Below are positions 8,275-17,227 of a stretch of DNA of 64,000 nt, in pieces. The stretch covers positions 100,327 through 164,326 of the forward strand of contig NZ_HE978603.1 in NCBI RefSeq assembly GCF_000285835.1. The letters run 5' to 3'. Source of the DNA: Brevibacterium senegalense. GTDB lineage: Bacteria > Actinomycetota > Actinomycetes > Actinomycetales > Brevibacteriaceae. Numbering within the stretch: the stretch's first letter is position 1; each line of letters opens with the position of its first letter. The notes under the pieces are model-generated. The model was not told the origin of the DNA, did no database searches, and saw only the letters and a list, made by a program, of their open reading frames with translations. A program made the position numbers and the translations under genes.

Positions 8275-9828
8275 TCATCCCTCCTGGGTCCGCATGAGCA
8301 GGGCCGCGCCCAGTTCGTCCGCGCCGGGCCGGTCCGCGCCCTGGAGGTCCGCGATCGTCGTCGCGACGCGCAGCACACGGTCGTAGCCCCGCATCGTGAG
8401 CGCTCCGATCTCCAGGCTCCGGTCCAGCAGGCGGGTCTCGCGGGCCGCGAACCGGAAGTGGCGTCTCAGCCATCCGCCCGGAGTCTGCCCGTTCGTCTCC
8501 CACGCGCAGTCCGCGTACCGCTCCGCCTGGATCCGCCGGGCTTCGACCACGCGGGCGCGCACCTGGGCAGACGACTCCCGCTCCACCCCCGCATGCACGT
8601 CCGCGGGCGTGACCGGCAGCATGTCGAGGCGCAGATCGATCCGGTCGAGCAGGGGCCCCGACAGCCGACCGCGGTACCGCCGGCGGTCGTGCGGGGTGCA
8701 CGTGCAGCCGGCGCGTCCCGTCCCGCCGGCTCCGCACGGGCACGGGTTCGCCGCCATGACGAGCTGGAACCGGCTGGGCAGGTCGACGGACCCCCAGCTG
8801 CGGGACACCCGGCACCAGCCGGACTCCAACGGTTCGCGCAGCGCCTCCAGCACGTCACGTGAGAACTCCGGTGCCTCGTCCATGAAGAGGACGCCGTGGT
8901 GCGCGCGGGACAGCACGCCCACGCTGTTGGGTCGCGAGCTGCCCAGCATCGCCGCCGTCGTCGTCCGATGGTGCGGCGTCTCGTACGGCGGCAGCGGCGG
9001 CACGTCCTGGGCGGAGAAGGTGCCCGCCAGTGAGGCGAGTGCCAGCACCTCGACCGCGGCGCGTTCGTCCAGCGGGGGCGGGAGGCCCGGCAGGCACCCG
9101 GCCAGGAGCGTCTTGCCCGCCCCGGGTGCACCGGTCATGAGGAGGTGGTGCGCGCCGGCCGCGGCGATCTCCAGTGCGAAGCGCGCGTCGTCCTGCCCCT
9201 GGACCACCGCCAGGTCGTGCACTTGCGGTCGCTGGCCGTGGGTCCCCGTCCGCTCACGGACCACCTCGACCGGCGGCGCCGCCATCGTCGCGCCGCAGCG
9301 GACTGCGCACTCCGCGACGCTGGCGACCGACAGCACCTGCGCGCCCGGCACCAGCTGCGCCTCCTCGGCACAACCGGCGGGCACCGCGAAGCGCGTGAAG
9401 CCCGCGCGCAGTCCGGACACGATCGTGGGGAGCACACCCGGCACCGGCACGATGCGTCCGTCCAGGCCCAGTTCCCCGCAGAAGACGACCCCGCGGGTGA
9501 GCTCCGGGTCGACGACCCGCTCCGCCCCCAGGATCGCCATCGCGATCGCCAGGTCGAAGCCGCTGCCCACCTTCCGCACACTGCCCGGAGCCAGCGACAC
9601 CGTGTACCGCATCGCCTTGAGGCGGACCCCCAGGTTGCTGAGGGCCGCACGGATCCGCTTCCGGGACTCGTTGACGGAGGCGTCCGGCAGTCCCACGACC
9701 TCGATTCCGGGGATCCCGGGGTTCACGCTCGCCTCGACCGCCACGGCGGTGCCGTCCAGCCCGGACAGCGCGATCGCCTCCGCGCGCCCCAGCTCGACGG
9801 GACGGATCTCCGTCGCCGCCGCACTCAT
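8275..9828 (-). CDS. comM: YifB/ComM family Mg-chelatase-like AAA+ ATPase
   Basis: AAA+ helicase-type protein; the Haemophilus/Vibrio ComM promotes branch migration during natural transformation. The N-terminal lon-like ChlI domain contains GIPGIEVVGLPDASVNESRKR. The ATPase core has Walker A GAPGAGKTL near residue 235, Walker B GVLFMDEAPEF, and the Cys-rich NPCPCGAGGTGRAGC. The length of 517 residues is normal. The ATG overlaps the yraN stop by 4 nt (ATGA), and dprA follows directly, forming a yraN-comM-dprA-xerC unit. Confidence 0.94.
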   Translation of the reverse strand: MSAAATEIRPVELGRAEAIALSGLDGTAVAVEASVNPGIPGIEVVGLPDASVNESRKRIRAALSNLGVRLKAMRYTVSLAPGSVRKVGSGFDLAIAMAILGAERVVDPELTRGVVFCGELGLDGRIVPVPGVLPTIVSGLRAGFTRFAVPAGCAEEAQLVPGAQVLSVASVAECAVRCGATMAAPPVEVVRERTGTHGQRPQVHDLAVVQGQDDARFALEIAAAGAHHLLMTGAPGAGKTLLAGCLPGLPPPLDERAAVEVLALASLAGTFSAQDVPPLPPYETPHHRTTTAAMLGSSRPNSVGVLSRAHHGVLFMDEAPEFSRDVLEALREPLESGWCRVSRSWGSVDLPSRFQLVMAANPCPCGAGGTGRAGCTCTPHDRRRYRGRLSGPLLDRIDLRLDMLPVTPADVHAGVERESSAQVRARVVEARRIQAERYADCAWETNGQTPGGWLRRHFRFAARETRLLDRSLEIGALTMRGYDRVLRVATTIADLQGADRPGADELGAALLMRTQEG

Positions 9829-10181
9829 TCCAACCCCTCGAGGTGGGTGAGCAGGGGCTCAGCACCCGCCCACACGAGCCCGATCACGTCGATGCGGAAC
9901 GACGGGACGAAGTGCGGCTGCTGCGAGAGCCAGGCCCCGGCCGTCCGCCGCATCCGCGCGGCCTTGCGCGTGCCGATCGATTCGAGCGGGTGGCCCGCAT
10001 TCGTCGTCGACCGGGTGCGCACCTCGACGAACACGACGGTGCCCGTGTCCGGCGTGCTCGCGATGATGTCGATCTCGCCGTGCTCGCACCGCCAGTTTCG
10101 CTGGAGGATCGTCCATCCGCGCGCTTCCAGATGGTCGGCGGCGAAGTCCTCGCCGCGTCTGCCCAGGGTCTGTCGTCTCAT
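9825..10181 (-). CDS. yraN: UPF0102 (YraN) family endonuclease-fold protein
   Basis: A 118-residue protein with the restriction-endonuclease-like fold of UPF0102. The signatures LGRRGEDFAADHLEARGW and EIDIIA...VVFVEVRTR are visible; the spaced D and ExR are the putative metal-binding residues. The family has no firm biochemical role. It overlaps comM by 4 nt and leads the yraN-comM-dprA group. The 153 nt between it and the DUF2469 gene show no gene. Confidence 0.92.
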   Translation of the reverse strand: MRRQTLGRRGEDFAADHLEARGWTILQRNWRCEHGEIDIIASTPDTGTVVFVEVRTRSTTNAGHPLESIGTRKAARMRRTAGAWLSQQPHFVPSFRIDVIGLVWAGAEPLLTHLEGLE

Positions 10182-10334
10182 GCACCCAGGACAGGCGGTC
10201 GCCCGGCAGGATGTGAGGCCTCCGCTTCACCTGTGGATCGGCGAGACCTCGTGCACAGGCCGCGGTGCGGATCGACGTCGGCAGCGCCACCGGCCCTGTG
10301 ACGCAGACTCAGCGATGCTGGTTCAGCCGTGCGC

Positions 10335-10652
10335 TCAACGGCGCAGGGAGGTGGGCGGCTCCAGGTCCGACTTCGCGATCTCCTCGATGTTCACGTCCTT
10401 GAACGTGAGGACGTGGACGTGCTTGACGAAGCGGGCGGAGCGGAAGGTGTCCCACACCCACGCGTCCTTGAGCGTCAGCTCGAAGTAGACGTCCGTCCCC
10501 GCCTCGTGCGCCTTGAGATCGACCGTGTTGGCCAGGTAGAACCGCCGATCCGTCTCCACGACATACGTGAAGAGTCCCACGACGTCCCGGTACTCCCGGT
10601 AGAGCTGGAGCTCCTGATCCGCTTCGTAGTTCTCAAGCTCATCTGTGCTCAT
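10335..10652 (-). CDS. DUF2469 family protein
   Basis: Small conserved actinobacterial protein, here 105 residues. It begins STDELENYEADQELQLYREYRDVV and carries FYLANTVDLKAH and KDAWVWDTFR. Its place directly downstream of rnhB and lepB is the usual one for this family. The ATG at 10652 has AGGA at 8 nt; an ATG three codons upstream is also possible. Function is not known. The open frame continues for hundreds of codons upstream, but that part is antisense to lepB and rnhB. Confidence 0.92.
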   Translation of the reverse strand: MSTDELENYEADQELQLYREYRDVVGLFTYVVETDRRFYLANTVDLKAHEAGTDVYFELTLKDAWVWDTFRSARFVKHVHVLTFKDVNIEEIAKSDLEPPTSLRR

Positions 10653-10675
10653 AGGCGTCATCCTAACCATGCGGC

Positions 10676-11368
10676 TCAGAGGGACCAGGACCGCCGGTGG
10701 TGCGGCGTGATCCCTCGGGTGCGGATCGCCTCCCGGTGGGCGGCGGACCCGTAACCGGCGTTGGTGGCCCAGCCGTAGCCGGGCGTCTGCGCGTCCAGCT
10801 CGAGCAGGAGCGCATCGCGGTGGACCTTGGCGAGCACACTGGCGGCCGCGATCGTCGCCACGCACGCATCGCCCTTGACGATCGTCGTGACGGGCGGGAT
10901 CTCCACGTCCGCAGCCTCCCCGAACACGAGGGCGGCGTCGAGCGTCAGCGGTGCGGACAGCCAGTCGTGGACACCGTCCAGCAGCACCCCTTCGACCGGT
11001 CCGTGCCCGGCCAGCGCCGCGAGCGCCCGTCGCCCTGCCAGGTTGAGGGCCAGGGTGATGCCCACCGCGTCGATCTCCTGCGGACTCGCGTACGCGACCG
11101 CGTGCTGGGGACGCCACTGCGCGATCTCCTCCGCCAGTGCGGCCCGACGCGTGAGCGGCACCTGCTTCGAATCGCGCAGACCCGCGGGGATCGGGTCCTC
11201 GCCCGAGGCCGCCGTCACCGCCTGCGCGTCGATGCGGACCGCGCCCACGCCCACGGGACCGGCCAGTGCTCCCCGGCCCACCTCGTCCATTCCCACGAGC
11301 CAGCGGAGACCGGACGACTGAGCCCAGCGGGCCTCGGTGTCGTGCGTGGTGATGTCGTGGACGGCCAC
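10676..11368 (-). CDS. rnhB: Ribonuclease HII
   Basis: Endonuclease that cuts RNA in RNA-DNA hybrids and at single ribonucleotides. The DEDD metal site is recognisable in GMDEVGRGALAGPV near residue 26, VLLDG, and the later KGDACVATIAAASVLAKVHRD. GLRDSKQV is also typical. The length is 230 residues. It starts with GTG abutting the lepB stop at 11369, so it is probably translationally coupled. Confidence 0.96.
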   Translation of the reverse strand: MAVHDITTHDTEARWAQSSGLRWLVGMDEVGRGALAGPVGVGAVRIDAQAVTAASGEDPIPAGLRDSKQVPLTRRAALAEEIAQWRPQHAVAYASPQEIDAVGITLALNLAGRRALAALAGHGPVEGVLLDGVHDWLSAPLTLDAALVFGEAADVEIPPVTTIVKGDACVATIAAASVLAKVHRDALLLELDAQTPGYGWATNAGYGSAAHREAIRTRGITPHHRRSWSL

Positions 11369-12061
11369 TCAGCCCGCCGGCGTATCCGGGACGGTCTCGA
11401 ACGCGGGGTCCGCGCCGCCCATCCAGCGCAGTCGCTCCAGCGGCCAGTTGATGACGAACACCTCGCCCACGATCCCGGCCTCCGGGATGTACGGCCCGCC
11501 GGCGGAGTCCATGTTGTAGCGCGAGTCCAGCGAGTTGCTGCGGTTGTCGCCCATGACCCAGTAGTGGCCCTCCGGCACCTCGACGGAGAACGGCACGTCC
11601 GAGGGCGCGACGTCCGGGTGCAGGTAAGCGGACTCGTCGACCGGCTCGCCGTTGACCAGCAGGTGCCCCTCGTCGTCGCAGCACTCGACGGTGTCGCCGC
11701 CCACGCCGATGACCCGCTTGATGAGCTGGGTGCCTGCATCCGCCGGCTGCAGGCCCAGGAACACGAGGACGGGGTTGGGCTTGTACTGCTCGCTGATGCC
11801 CGGTGCCAGCCAGCCGCCGGGATCGTCGAAGACGACGATGTCGCCGCGCTGGATCTCGTTGAAGAACAGCTGGTTCACCATGACCCTGTCGCCCACCTCG
11901 AGCGTCTGCTCCATCGAGGCGGACGGGATGTGGAAGCTGCGGATCACGAACGTCTTGAGCGTCCAGGAGACCAGGAGGGCGATGACGATGATGATCGCGA
12001 ACTCGCGGACCATGCCCCACAGGGACTTCTTCTCACCCTGCACGCCGTCTTCTCCGCTCAC
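11369..12061 (-). CDS. lepB: Signal peptidase I (second of two)
   Basis: Membrane-anchored serine protease that removes Sec and Tat signal peptides. One N-terminal membrane segment (FAIIIVIALLVSW, about residues 20-35) is followed by the catalytic Ser motif SFHIPSASMEQTL, the Lys motif LIKRVIGVGGDTV and the box GDNRSNSLDSR. The length of 230 residues is typical for a Gram-positive type I enzyme. The start is GTG, with -10-like TAGACT 8 nt upstream, which fits a leaderless mRNA. It lies next to a paralogue (12092-12745), a tandem pair found in several actinobacteria. Confidence 0.94.
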   Translation of the reverse strand: MSGEDGVQGEKKSLWGMVREFAIIIVIALLVSWTLKTFVIRSFHIPSASMEQTLEVGDRVMVNQLFFNEIQRGDIVVFDDPGGWLAPGISEQYKPNPVLVFLGLQPADAGTQLIKRVIGVGGDTVECCDDEGHLLVNGEPVDESAYLHPDVAPSDVPFSVEVPEGHYWVMGDNRSNSLDSRYNMDSAGGPYIPEAGIVGEVFVINWPLERLRWMGGADPAFETVPDTPAG

Positions 12062-12069
12062 GATCGCCC

Positions 12070-12075
12070 AGTCTA
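12070..12075 (-). promoter_or_regulatory. Candidate -10 for lepB-rnhB-DUF2469
   Basis: TAGACT on the minus strand, ending 8 nt before the GTG of the second lepB. Transcription would start at or within two bases of the start codon. Confidence 0.45.
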
Positions 12076-12091
12076 GCCGTGCCGGACATGG

Positions 12092-12745
12092 TCACGATCC
12101 GTCCGCGCCCGGGACGGTGCCGATGAGGCGCTCCTCACGGATCATCCCGCCGCCGGGCCGTCCCAGCAGGTCCCGGGAATCCGTCGAGTCGTACCGGTTG
12201 TCCCCCAGCACCCAGACGCGGCCCTCCGGCACCTGGACGGCGAAGTCCACGCCCGAGGCCGGCTCATCCGGATCGTGCAGGTACGGCTCGTCGAGGGGCT
12301 CGCCGTTGACCAGCAGCCGGCCGTCGGCATCGCAGCACTGCACGGTGTCGCCGCCGGTGCCGATGACCCGTTTGACGTAGTAGACGTCGCGCGGGCCGAT
12401 GCCGAACCACGCGCCGGCCTGTTCCAGGGCGTCCGGCGGCAGACCGCCCACGAACGAGCCGCGTCCGTCCAGGACGACGACGTCGCCGCGCTCCACCTGC
12501 CCCAGCAGCGCGGGGGCGCGGACGGCGAGGATGCGGTCACCCGGTTCCAGCGCGGGCGCCATCGACGCGCTGGGCACGAGGAACGACTGCACGCCCAGTC
12601 CGCGGATCAGGCCCGCCAGCAGCAGTGCCGCGACGATGAGGATGCCGCCCAGCCGCAGCCACGCACGCGCGCCGCCTGCGAACACACGAGGGCGCGACCC
12701 GGTCGACCGGGTCGCGCCCTCGTGGACAGCGTGCGCGTCCTGCAC
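12092..12745 (-). CDS. lepB: Signal peptidase I (first of two)
   Basis: Paralogue of the neighbouring lepB, with the complete catalytic set: Ser in FLVPSASMAPAL, Lys in YYVKRVIGTGGDTV and the box GDNRYDSTDSR. One membrane segment (ILIVAALLLAGLI) starts about residue 35. The 5' end is doubtful. The GTG at 12745 lacks an SD sequence, and codons 8-20 lie inside a 40-bp perfect palindrome that looks like the rplS terminator. A GTG at 12685, just after the palindrome, would give a 197-residue protein with the membrane segment intact. The two enzymes may divide substrates, which is inference. Confidence 0.88.
   Translation of the reverse strand: MQDAHAVHEGATRSTGSRPRVFAGGARAWLRLGGILIVAALLLAGLIRGLGVQSFLVPSASMAPALEPGDRILAVRAPALLGQVERGDVVVLDGRGSFVGGLPPDALEQAGAWFGIGPRDVYYVKRVIGTGGDTVQCCDADGRLLVNGEPLDEPYLHDPDEPASGVDFAVQVPEGRVWVLGDNRYDSTDSRDLLGRPGGGMIREERLIGTVPGADGS
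12685..12724 (-). terminator. 40-bp perfect palindrome after rplS
   Basis: Perfect inverted repeat with no unpaired centre in DNA (core GACCCGGTCGACCGGGTC), 40 nt downstream of the rplS stop. As RNA it would form an extremely stable hairpin. It overlaps the 5' end of the lepB open frame, so it acts either as the rplS terminator or as an attenuator in front of lepB. Confidence 0.7.
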
Positions 12746-12763
12746 TGCGGGGCAGCGCTGGGA

Positions 12764-13105
12764 TCAGCGGCGCTCGCGGATGCGAGCGGCCTTGCCGCGC
12801 AGGTTGCGCAGGTAGTAGAGCTTGGCGCGGCGGACGTCACCGCGGACGTTCACCTCGATCTTCTCGATGATGGGCGAGTGCACCGGGAAGGTGCGCTCGA
12901 CGCCCACGCCGAAGCTGATCTTGCGGACCGTGAAGGTCTCGCGGATGCCGGCGCCCTGGCGGCGGATGACGACGCCCTTGAACACCTGGATACGGGAGCG
13001 GCTGCCCTCGATGACGCGCACGTCGACGGACACGGTGTCACCCGCGCGGAACTCCGGCACGTCGGTCTTCATCGACTTCTGGTCGACGAAATCAAGCTTC
13101 TGCAT
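12764..13105 (-). CDS. rplS: 50S ribosomal protein L19
   Basis: Large-subunit protein at the subunit interface. The 113-residue product has [48 protein letters not shown] and [19 protein letters not shown] spread along its length, all family hallmarks. The ATG at 13105 has AGGAG at 8 nt; the frame runs on upstream without similarity. It stands between trmD and the lepB pair. The 163 nt upstream to trmD show no gene. Confidence 0.97.
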   Translation of the reverse strand: MQKLDFVDQKSMKTDVPEFRAGDTVSVDVRVIEGSRSRIQVFKGVVIRRQGAGIRETFTVRKISFGVGVERTFPVHSPIIEKIEVNVRGDVRRAKLYYLRNLRGKAARIRERR

Positions 13106-13268
13106 GATGTCTCTCCTGATCATTCGCCCCGGGACGCGTGATCGTGGTTCAGTCCCGCGGGTGCACCGCGAGGATGATGGTCTCGTCCGTCCGACCGGGC
13201 CCGCAGGGCGGGCGCGGTCGCGGGCGCCGTCTCCCCCGAGGCAGAGCGGCCGCAACGAACGCAAGCGC

Positions 13269-14102
13269 CTATTCTGCCAGATCCGGCCCTGCCGCCTCAA
13301 CTCCGGCGGTGGGCTCCTGATCCGCGGCGGCCTGGGCCAGGGTCGCCCGGTCGTGGGCGTCCAGCGCGTCCTGCGGCAGGGCCACCAGGAGGTCGGGGCG
13401 GACGCGCGCGGTCCGGCGCAGACGCTCGTCCCGCCGCCAGCGGGCGACCTTCCCGTGGTCCCCGGACAGGAGGACGGGCGGGACGGCGTGGTCCCTCCAG
13501 ACGGCGGGCTTCGTGTAGACCGGGTATTCGAGGAGTCCGTCCTCGTGGCTCTCCTCGTCCAGCGACTCCGGGTTGCCGATGACGCCGGGCAGCAGGCGGG
13601 CGATCGCCTCGACCATGACGAGCACCGCGACCTCGCCCCCGTTGAGGACGTAGTCGCCGATGCTCATGGGCCGGACCTCCATGCGGGTGGTCGCCCAGTC
13701 GCTCACCCGCTGGTCGATGCCCTCGTACCGGCCGCACGCGAAGACGAGGTGGCGCCGCTCCGCCAGCTCCCGTGCCGTCGCCTGTGTGAAGACCTCACCG
13801 GCGGGGCTGGGGACGATGAGGACGGGGGCCGTCCCGTCCTCCGGGGCCGGTGCCTCCTCCGCCGAGGCCGCACCGGCTCCCAGCAGCGCGTCCAGTGCTT
13901 CGCCCCACGGCTGGGGCTTCATGACCATGCCGGCGCCGCCGCCGTACGGGGTGTCGTCCACCGTCCGGTGGCGGTCGTGCGTCCAGTCCCGGAGGTCGTG
14001 GACCGTCAGGTCCAGCAGACCCTTCTCCCGCGCCCGCCCGATGAGGCTCAGCTCCAGGGGTGCCAGGTAGTCGGGGAAGATGCTGAGGACGTCCAGCCGC
14101 AT
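13269..14102 (-). CDS. trmD: tRNA (guanine-N1)-methyltransferase
   Basis: Methylates G37 of tRNAs using S-adenosylmethionine, preventing +1 frameshifting. The trefoil-knot SPOUT domain is shown by [13 protein letters not shown] at the start, [28 protein letters not shown], and [17 protein letters not shown]. The C-terminal half continues with [20 protein letters not shown] short acidic/Ala-rich insertion ([13 protein letters not shown]) sits near residue 80. The ATG shares one base with the rimM stop (TGATG), so translation is coupled. Confidence 0.97.
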   Translation of the reverse strand: MRLDVLSIFPDYLAPLELSLIGRAREKGLLDLTVHDLRDWTHDRHRTVDDTPYGGGAGMVMKPQPWGEALDALLGAGAASAEEAPAPEDGTAPVLIVPSPAGEVFTQATARELAERRHLVFACGRYEGIDQRVSDWATTRMEVRPMSIGDYVLNGGEVAVLVMVEAIARLLPGVIGNPESLDEESHEDGLLEYPVYTKPAVWRDHAVPPVLLSGDHGKVARWRRDERLRRTARVRPDLLVALPQDALDAHDRATLAQAAADQEPTAGVEAAGPDLAE

Positions 14103-14614
14103 CAGGCGTCCTCGCCGTCCTCGATCAGTCCGGACGGAGGGGTGAGGAGGACGCGACCGGTCTCCAGGTCGACCTCCGGCACGATCTCCTCGACGAACGG
14201 GATGAGCACCTCGCGGCCGTCGACGGTGCGCACGTGCAGCAGGTCCTGCACCGCACCCACCGTCAGGTCCGTCACCTCACCCACGAGACCGCCGGCCTCC
14301 AGGTGCGCCTCGAGACCCACGAGCTCGTCGACGGTCCACGCATCGTCCTCGTCCTCATCGTCCGCCGCATCGACCAGCAGCAGCGTGTTCCGGACCTCCT
14401 CCGCCCGCGTGCGGTCGGAGATCTGGGCGAAGGTCAGCAGCAGGCGGTCGCGGTGCCAGCGGGCGCGTTCGAGGGTGAGCTCCCCGATGTCCGGGTCCGT
14501 CTCGAAGACCGCGCCCGGGACGAAACGGGCGTCCGGATCGTCGGTGCGCACCTCGACGGTGACCTCACCGCGGATGCCGTGCGGCTTGCCCAGACGGGCC
14601 GCGACCTGACTCAT
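14102..14614 (-). CDS. rimM: 16S rRNA processing protein RimM
   Basis: Assembly factor for the 30S head that binds S19. The N-terminal RimM barrel begins [19 protein letters not shown], and the PRC-barrel part has [19 protein letters not shown] and [15 protein letters not shown]. The length is 170 residues, with an acidic Asp/Glu stretch (DDEDEDD) near residue 90. The ATG at 14614 has AGGAG at about 4 nt. It leads the rimM-trmD pair. Confidence 0.96.
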   Translation of the reverse strand: MSQVAARLGKPHGIRGEVTVEVRTDDPDARFVPGAVFETDPDIGELTLERARWHRDRLLLTFAQISDRTRAEEVRNTLLLVDAADDEDEDDAWTVDELVGLEAHLEAGGLVGEVTDLTVGAVQDLLHVRTVDGREVLIPFVEEIVPEVDLETGRVLLTPPSGLIEDGEDA

Positions 14615-14795
14615 GGTTCTCCTGGAGGGGGGTGTCTGCTGGTGAGGCAATCGTGCCACATGGGGCCGTGCGGGCCGCACGCACGCGGTGCCGACCGCCG
14701 GATGGACGTCGCCGGTGGGTCGACCGATTCCCTGCTATTTTCGCACTGCGGGCGTGCGGGTGGCGCGCCCCTGACCGTGACCATCAGGAGCGTCC

Positions 14796-16295
14796 ATGCC
14801 CTTCCGTCCCCCAGCTCTCCTCCTCACCTGCGCTCTCGCCCTCACCGCCTGTTCGTCCCCGACGCCCACGGTGGAATCGGCTGAGACCCCCGCGGCGCAG
14901 ACCCCTGCCGCCACCGCGGAGGGCGTCCAGTGGTCCGAGTGGGCCCACCTGGACGTCGCGGCCTCGCCGGTCGCCGCGCACGGGGACCGCGTCGTGCTCC
15001 ACGACCACGACGCGCAGACCCTCTCCGTGCACGACTCCACGGGCGCCGAGGTCTTCGCGCTGCCGAGCGTCCGGTTGACCGGCACGTATGAACCGGCCGT
15101 CCGCGGCGACGACGAGCATCTCTACGTCCAGCTCGACGAGCCGGGGCTCCCCATCGTCGCCGTCGACTGGGAGGACGGTGCGGAGGTGTGGCGGTTCGAG
15201 CCGGCCGCGGTGGATGCATGCGCCCCGCCGGAGGCCTTCGAGATGCGGCTGGGCAACGAAGCGGGCGGCGGCCCTGCGAACGACGTGCTGCTGCTGACCG
15301 CCGACCACGGCGCGGACGCGTCGCTGTACCCCGACGACTGCTGGGGCGAGTCGAACGCGGACATGCCCTCCGTCCCCGTGGCCATCGGTGTCGACACGGC
15401 GACCGGGCGGCAGGCGTGGGAGCCGGTCACAGACGTCATCGGCACCTCCCTCACCGCCGCGAACGGCGTGACGAACGAGTACGTCTACCAGGTCATCCGC
15501 TCGTCGTACCAGCCCACGCTCAACCGGATCGAGGTCGCGACGGGAGCGGTCGACGCCGTCGCCTTCGACGGTCTCACCGCGGCCTACGACCCCTCCACCT
15601 ACGAGTCTCCGGTCCACCTGTCGGACATGGGCGGGGACATGTTCTACCTCTCGACGGAGGCGGCCGAACCGGAGTTCCTGACAGTGGACGCGTGGACCGA
15701 CGGCGCGCAACTCATCGCGGACCCACTGCCCCACGATGTACCCTGCGAGGCGTTCGTGCGGAGGTCCGCCGTGGGCTTCGCCTACTGCGTGCAGTCCCCG
15801 GACATGTCGTTCGACGGGCAGTACTGGGCGGGTGCGGTCGCCTCACCCGACGGCGAGGACCTCACGGGCGGCTCTGCCGCCACCGGCTCACGCCGCGACC
15901 TCTGGACCGCCGCCGGCCCCGCCGGACTGGACGAGGGCTGGGGGTACGAGCTGGACGGCTACCTGGGCAACGACCCGGTCTCCCCCGGGTCCGACGGCCG
16001 GGGAGCCATCGCTCTGCCCGGCGCGGACGCGGTGCTCACCGCGCACCGGCTGGACGACGGTGAGGAGCTGTGGTCCTACGACGGTGCCGACTCCGTCATC
16101 TCCACGACGTACGTCCCCGGACTGGACGAGTACGTCGCGCTGGCGGACGACCGTCTGGTCGCGCTCGCGGCCGACACCGGCGAAGAGGTCTGGACGGAGG
16201 AGACGGCGGACGAGGCGCTGTTCGCGGCACCGGGAGTGATCGCGCTCGTGTCCAACGCATCGGGCACCACGCGCCTGCGCATGGCGGTCTCCTGA
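14796..16295 (+). CDS. PQQ-like beta-propeller lipoprotein
   Basis: Predicted secreted lipoprotein of 499 residues. A short signal ends in the lipobox LTAC at residues 16-19, followed by a Ser/Pro/Thr-rich tether. The body holds repeats of the kind DxxTGxxxW (DTATGRQAWEP, LDDGEELWSYDG, ADTGEEVWTEE), typical of PQQ/BamB-like propellers that bind no cofactor in many lineages. AGGAG at 5 nt supports the ATG. It is the only plus-strand gene between rimM and khpA and could be a surface or envelope-sensor protein. The specific function is not known. Confidence 0.85.
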   Translation: MPFRPPALLLTCALALTACSSPTPTVESAETPAAQTPAATAEGVQWSEWAHLDVAASPVAAHGDRVVLHDHDAQTLSVHDSTGAEVFALPSVRLTGTYEPAVRGDDEHLYVQLDEPGLPIVAVDWEDGAEVWRFEPAAVDACAPPEAFEMRLGNEAGGGPANDVLLLTADHGADASLYPDDCWGESNADMPSVPVAIGVDTATGRQAWEPVTDVIGTSLTAANGVTNEYVYQVIRSSYQPTLNRIEVATGAVDAVAFDGLTAAYDPSTYESPVHLSDMGGDMFYLSTEAAEPEFLTVDAWTDGAQLIADPLPHDVPCEAFVRRSAVGFAYCVQSPDMSFDGQYWAGAVASPDGEDLTGGSAATGSRRDLWTAAGPAGLDEGWGYELDGYLGNDPVSPGSDGRGAIALPGADAVLTAHRLDDGEELWSYDGADSVISTTYVPGLDEYVALADDRLVALAADTGEEVWTEETADEALFAAPGVIALVSNASGTTRLRMAVS

Positions 16296-16317
16296 CGGCG
16301 GGCCACCGGACGACGAA

Positions 16318-16349
16318 GGCCCCGCATCTCCGTGAGGAGATGCGGGGCC
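16318..16349. terminator. Bidirectional stem-loop terminator
   Basis: Perfect 14-bp stem (16318-16331 with 16336-16349) and GTGA loop, between the convergent lipoprotein gene (ends 16295) and khpA (ends 16367). Its position suits termination from both sides. Confidence 0.8.
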
Positions 16350-16366
16350 CAGTCCGTTGACGGCGC

Positions 16367-16597
16367 TCAGCCGTCGACGAGGTCGATCCGGACGCGATCG
16401 CGGCCGGCCAGCGCGCCGATGACGGTCCGCAGCGCCTTCGCGGTGCGGCCAGCGCGCCCGATCACGCGCCCCAGGTCGTCGGGGTGGACCCGGACCTCGA
16501 GGGTCGTCCCGCGTCCGCCGCCGCGCGAGCGCACGGAGACGTCGTCGGGATGGTCCACGATGCCGCGGACCAGGTGGTCGAGTGCGTCGGCGAGCAT
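16367..16597 (-). CDS. khpA: KH-domain RNA-binding protein KhpA
   Basis: A 76-residue single KH domain. The GxxG loop occurs in GRVIGRAGRTAKALR, followed by DRVRIDLVDG. In firmicutes KhpA partners with KhpB to bind RNA and influence cell elongation. Lying 2 nt after rpsP on the same strand is the conserved arrangement for this family. Confidence 0.94.
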   Translation of the reverse strand: MLADALDHLVRGIVDHPDDVSVRSRGGGRGTTLEVRVHPDDLGRVIGRAGRTAKALRTVIGALAGRDRVRIDLVDG

Positions 16598-16599
16598 GA

Positions 16600-17037
16600 T
16601 CAGGCCTCGGTCTGCTCGGCGTCGTCGGCCGGAGCCTCAGCGGCCTCGTCGGAAGCGGCCTCGTCGGAAGCGGCCTCGGCCGGAGCCTCGTCCTTCTTCT
16701 CGACGATGACGGAAGCCGCGGCCGGAGCCTCGAACGACTCCTTCGCCTTCGCGCCCTTGACGGTGTTGACGGCCTCGCCCTCGCCGGTGAACTTCTGCCA
16801 GTCGCCGGTGAGCTTGAGGAGCGCCTTCACCTGATCCGTGGGCTGCGCGCCCACGGACAGCCAGTACTGCGCGCGATCCGAGTCGATCTCGACGACCGAG
16901 GGCTCCTCGGTGGGGTGGTACTTGCCGATCTGCTCGATCGCACGGCCGTCCCGGCGGGTGCGGGAGTCGGCGACGACGACGCGGTAGAACGGTGCACGGA
17001 TCTTGCCCATGCGGGTGAGGCGGATCTTGACTGCCAC
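16600..17037 (-). CDS. rpsP: 30S ribosomal protein S16
   Basis: Small-subunit assembly protein. The core [24 protein letters not shown] and [12 protein letters not shown] is followed by the family's [16 protein letters not shown]. At 145 residues it is longer than the usual ~80-90 because of a C-terminal acidic Ala/Glu tail with repeated EAASD units, resembling the tail on S2 in this window. The start is GTG with AAGGAG about 12 nt upstream. It leads rpsP-khpA. Confidence 0.97.
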   Translation of the reverse strand: MAVKIRLTRMGKIRAPFYRVVVADSRTRRDGRAIEQIGKYHPTEEPSVVEIDSDRAQYWLSVGAQPTDQVKALLKLTGDWQKFTGEGEAVNTVKGAKAKESFEAPAAASVIVEKKDEAPAEAASDEAASDEAAEAPADDAEQTEA

Positions 17038-17177
17038 GAGAGTGGTGTCTCCTTCTGATGAGGTGTGAGAGGACGGACCCGGCCGTGGGGACAGCCGGTA
17101 TGCGGACTCTGCGTGTAGTCGAGCGCTCGCGGTTGAGAGGGTCCGCGCACGCTCGGGTACAGCGACCGATTATGCCA

Positions 17178-17218
17178 GATCCGGGTGGCCGGGACGAAAC
17201 CGGCGCCCCGCCCGGATC
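17178..17218 (-). terminator. Probable ffh terminator hairpin
   Basis: Stem GATCCGGG (17178-17185) pairs with CCCGGATC (17211-17218), and an inner GCCGG/CCGGC stem extends it. It starts 10 nt after the ffh stop, upstream of rpsP. Confidence 0.5.
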
Positions 17219-17227
17219 CGCGGCGGC

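Noticed and set aside
8396-9850. Long plus-strand frame opposite comM
   Set aside because: Antisense of a well-supported AAA+ gene; the translation is low-complexity Arg/Ser/Pro.
12822-14609. Open frame of ~595 codons on the plus strand
   Set aside because: It is antisense to rplS, trmD and rimM, all certain genes; its translation is Arg/Ser-rich with no family signature, the usual result of high-GC antisense frames.
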